Source of the DNA: Acidovorax sp. Leaf160
Lineage (GTDB): Bacteria; Pseudomonadota; Gammaproteobacteria; Burkholderiales; Burkholderiaceae_C
DNA length: 64,000 bases
Assembly: GCF_001424265.1 (NCBI RefSeq)
Contig: NZ_LMOV01000023.1
Location: 607,219 to 671,218, forward strand
Reading direction: 5' to 3'
The position numbers and the translations under genes were made by a program. The first letter of the stretch is position 1, and each line of letters starts with the position of its first letter. The notes beneath the pieces were generated by a model that saw only the letters and a program-made list of their open reading frames with translations, searched no databases and was not told the origin of the DNA. Shown here one piece after another: positions 61,576 to 64,000 of this stretch.

Positions 61576-63287
61576 AGGAAGGTTTCCGCCAGTCGATGGC
61601 ATGGCTGCACACCTGGTCGGGGCTGCTGGTGGGCTGGGTGCTGTTCATGGTGTTCGCCACCGGCACCTCGGCCTATTTCCGCGACGAGATCAGCCACTGG
61701 ATGAAGCCCGAGCTGCACACCGCGCACGCCGCGTCGCAGGCCACCCCTGCGCAGGCCGCCGGCCAGGCCGTGCGCTTCCTGGAGCGCGAGGCCACGGGCA
61801 GCACGCGCTGGAACATCGGCCTGCCGAGCGACCGCGAGCCCGACGTGCGCGTGACCTGGACGCGCCCCCAGCCCCCGGGCACGCCCCGCCAGCGCCCGCT
61901 GGCCGTGCAGCTGGACCCGGCCACCGGCGAGCGGCTCGCCGCGCCCCGCGCCACCCGGGGGGGTGACTTCTTCTACCGCATGCACTTCGATCTGCATTAC
62001 ATGCCCGCGCTCTGGGCGCGGTGGATCGTGGGCTTCTGCGCCATGTTCATGCTGGTGGCGATCGTGAGCGGCATCGTCACGCACCGGCGCATCTTCAGCG
62101 ACTTCTTCACCTTCCGCCCCCGCAAGGGCCAGCGTTCGTGGCTGGACGCGCACAACGCCACCGCCGTGCTGGCGCTGCCCTATCACCTGATGATCACCTA
62201 CACCGGCCTGGTCACGCTGATGTTCATGTACATGCCCTGGGGCGCGCAGACCGTCTACCAAGGCGACCAGAAGACCTTCTTCGCCGAGGCATTCCCCAAC
62301 GCCGCCGGCAGCGCGCCGCAGAAGGCCGCCGGCCGGCCGGCGGCGCTGGTGCCGCTGGGCCCGCTGGTCGAGCAGGCGCAGGCCCGCTGGCAGGGCGCGG
62401 CCGCCTCCCGCGTGGTGGTGACCTTCCCCGGCGACGCGAACGCCGCCGTCACCGTCTACCGCGACGGGCAGTCGAGCCTGTCGTCCAACCATGCGTCGGT
62501 GGTGTTCAACGGCACGACCGGCCAGCTGCTGGAAACCCGGGGCGAGGCCGTGCCGGCCGCGTCGGAAACGCGCGGCGTCTTCGTGGGCCTGCACATGGGG
62601 CACTTCGCCGGGCCGGTGCTGCGCTGGCTGTTCTTTCTCTCCGGCCTGGCCGGCTGCGTGATGGTGGCTACCGGCCTGTTGATGTGGGCCGTGAAGGAGC
62701 GGCAGAAATACGCCAAGGCGCTGGCCAAGGGAGGGCGCATCGGCTTCGGCCTGCGGCTGGTGGACGGGCTCAACCTGGGAGCCATCGCCGGGCTGCCGCT
62801 GGCGATGGCTTCGTTCTTCTGGGCCAACCGCCTGATTCCGGTGGCCACCCCGGACCGGCCGGCCGCCGAGATCGCCGCGTTCTTCACTGTCTGGGGCGTG
62901 GCGACCGTCGCCGGCATCGCCTGGCCGGCGCGCCGGATGTGGCAGGTGCAACTGGCGCTGGGCGGCCTGCTGTTCGCTGCGGTTCCGGTGCTGAACCCAC
63001 TGACCGGCGGCGCCGGGCTGATCACCGCCGGCGCGGCCGGGCACTGGAGCCTGGTGGGCTTCGACGCCACCTGCCTGCTGCTGGGCGCGGCCCTGCTGGC
63101 CAGCGCCTGGTGGCTGGGCCGCCGCAAACCCGCCGCCCGCGCCGGCACGGCGCCGCGCTCCGCACAGGCCGCCCGGCCGGCGCAGCCCGCTGCCCCCGCG
63201 CCCCACCCGCATCCCGCCGGCGAGCCGGGCCTGTCGCCCGTCCGCCACACCCTGGCGGCCGCCGCAGCGGAGGGCTCTTCGCCATGA
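61572..63287 (+). CDS. PepSY-associated TM protein (iron-uptake reductase-like)
   Basis: A 571-residue inner-membrane protein of the PepSY-TM family. It begins WLHTWSGLLVGWVLFMVFATG, with further helices near 155-180, 195-220, 355-380 and several C-terminal ones. Histidine pairs such as HFDLHY and YRMHF, with LPYHLMITY, could ligate heme, as in ferric-siderophore reductases. A Pro/Ala-rich tail follows. The role is probably reduction of imported ferric siderophores, by family and neighbours. The ATG overlaps the DUF3649 stop and the gene's own stop overlaps the DUF3325 start. Confidence 0.88.
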   Translation: MKEGFRQSMAWLHTWSGLLVGWVLFMVFATGTSAYFRDEISHWMKPELHTAHAASQATPAQAAGQAVRFLEREATGSTRWNIGLPSDREPDVRVTWTRPQPPGTPRQRPLAVQLDPATGERLAAPRATRGGDFFYRMHFDLHYMPALWARWIVGFCAMFMLVAIVSGIVTHRRIFSDFFTFRPRKGQRSWLDAHNATAVLALPYHLMITYTGLVTLMFMYMPWGAQTVYQGDQKTFFAEAFPNAAGSAPQKAAGRPAALVPLGPLVEQAQARWQGAAASRVVVTFPGDANAAVTVYRDGQSSLSSNHASVVFNGTTGQLLETRGEAVPAASETRGVFVGLHMGHFAGPVLRWLFFLSGLAGCVMVATGLLMWAVKERQKYAKALAKGGRIGFGLRLVDGLNLGAIAGLPLAMASFFWANRLIPVATPDRPAAEIAAFFTVWGVATVAGIAWPARRMWQVQLALGGLLFAAVPVLNPLTGGAGLITAGAAGHWSLVGFDATCLLLGAALLASAWWLGRRKPAARAGTAPRSAQAARPAQPAAPAPHPHPAGEPGLSPVRHTLAAAAAEGSSP

Positions 63288-63637
63288 GCGCCGTCCATCT
63301 CACGCTGGCGCTGTCGTCCTGCGTCGCCGCCTTTTCCGCGCTGGGCCTGGCGATGGACCGGCACTACGAAGACAGCTACGGCCGGGGCAAGGCCCCGAGT
63401 TCAGGCCTGCGCCGGGCGCTGCGGCTGGTGGGCACGGGCGGCCTGCTGCTGTCGCTCTGGGCTTGCCTGGCGGCGGCGGGCACCGCGCAGGGTTGGGTGT
63501 TCTGGTTCGGGGTGATGACCTTGTCGGCGCTGAGCGTGGTGCTGGTGCTGAGCTATGCGCCTGGGCGGGTGACGCGGGTGTTGCAGGGGGGGGTTGTGCT
63601 GGCGGTGGTGTGCGCTGGGTGGGTGGTGGTGGGATGA
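63284..63637 (+). CDS. DUF3325 family membrane protein
   Basis: A 117-residue protein with three to four helices (about 4-23, 48-66, 70-88 and 97-115). MSAVHLTLALSSCVAAFSAL and AMDRHYEDSYGR are the DUF3325 marks. It is the last gene of the DUF3649-PepSY-DUF3325 operon, coupled by an ATGA overlap. Function is unknown beyond this association. Confidence 0.84.
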   Translation: MSAVHLTLALSSCVAAFSALGLAMDRHYEDSYGRGKAPSSGLRRALRLVGTGGLLLSLWACLAAAGTAQGWVFWFGVMTLSALSVVLVLSYAPGRVTRVLQGGVVLAVVCAGWVVVG

Positions 63638-64000
63638 GGTCGGCGGGCCAGGTGTCGTGGCTTTTGGGTTCGTCCTCCGTCGTTCGGGCTGGGCTTGCCG
63701 AAGCCTTGGCGCGGTGATGGCGCGGTGATGGCGCGCTGCCGGGGCGGTGCTGGCGAGTGCTGGGCCTTTGCTTTCCGGGGCCGGGACTTCGCCCCGGCGG
63801 GCGAGTAACTTTCTTTCGACTCGCCGAAAGAAAGTCACCAAAGAAAGGGCGACCCTGCTGTGCGCGTCCCCTCCGCTGCGCTACGGGGCAACCTGCGATG
63901 CTCGCGCGTGAAGGGCTGCCGCAGAACTCACTGCGCGCTTTCAGCGCTCCGTTCAGACAACTGCGGCAAGTCAGAGCTTGAAGCATGCGTGTCCTGCGGC
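63638..64000. repeat. Repeat-rich right end, no gene supported
   Basis: 363 bp. A direct duplication of GCGCGGTGATG lies at 63709-63730. An inverted repeat ACTTTCTTTCG/CGAAAGAAAGT (63808-63835) heads a stretch resembling multi-copy intergenic repeats of Comamonadaceae and Xanthomonadaceae. Small frames across it do not look like known proteins. The sequence continues past the window. Confidence 0.6.
63808..63835. repeat. Inverted repeat, possible terminator or dispersed repeat
   Basis: Perfect 11-bp arms ACTTTCTTTCG and CGAAAGAAAGT separated by six bases. There is no U-run after the stem on the plus strand. It lies about 170 bp after the DUF3325 stop. Confidence 0.8.

Overview
The window looks like a chromosomal segment of a high-G+C betaproteobacterium of the family Comamonadaceae (Acidovorax/Paracidovorax-like). 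This is inferred from the gene families and order: ftsK-lolA-rarA divergent from trxB, a GntR/MocR regulator divergent from a DUF2917 gene, ribF-ileS-lspA, orphan tctBA, IPTL-CTERM proteins, and a dispersed 17-nt AT-rich palindrome. No tRNA, rRNA, CRISPR array, complete insertion sequence or prophage was found.

Layout. 0-5.8 kb is core: rarA (partial), a DUF1304 gene, lolA and ftsK facing away from trxB, then rpmB-rpmG ending in a strong terminator. 5.8-15 kb holds a MocR/DUF2917 pair with a dyad between them, an RNA m5C methyltransferase, a GAF-GGDEF cyclase, purN, a YceH-like protein and a two-subunit acyl-CoA dehydrogenase. 15.1-21.1 kb is visibly less GC-rich. It holds a DUF3617 protein, a large secreted IPTL-CTERM protein, and a divergent OmpR-type regulator and 7TM-DISM histidine kinase. 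21.1-33.5 kb holds a TPR methyltransferase, a three-gene TRAP transporter, an HNH endonuclease, ribF-ileS-lspA and an Na/Pi-cotransporter-like gene.

33.5-43.9 kb is accessory. It has two LysR genes each divergent from a likely target, an iminopeptidase, a 268-bp MITE-like element, an AraC regulator, a serine hydrolase, a Nudix/quinone-oxidoreductase pair and an EamA exporter. 44-52 kb holds a TRAP-type binding protein translationally coupled to a membrane GGDEF-EAL protein, an atypical SDR, a second EamA exporter and tctBA without a tctC. 52.4-56.7 kb is a run of minus-strand genes: GspE-type ATPase, spermidine-synthase-like protein, hypoxanthine-DNA glycosylase and TatD. 56.8-61 kb is a trypsin-like protease followed by a MoxR-DUF58-VWA module. 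61.2-63.6 kb is a DUF3649-PepSY-DUF3325 operon typical of siderophore uptake, with a Fur-box-like site upstream. The right end is repeat DNA.

The most unusual signal is the repeat content. Nine near-identical 17-nt palindromes (GCTAT-N7-ATAGC) lie between genes and inside four coding regions, always in the same codon phase. One encodes the hydrophobic core of the LolA signal peptide. All functional calls come from reading sequence motifs; no database search was run.
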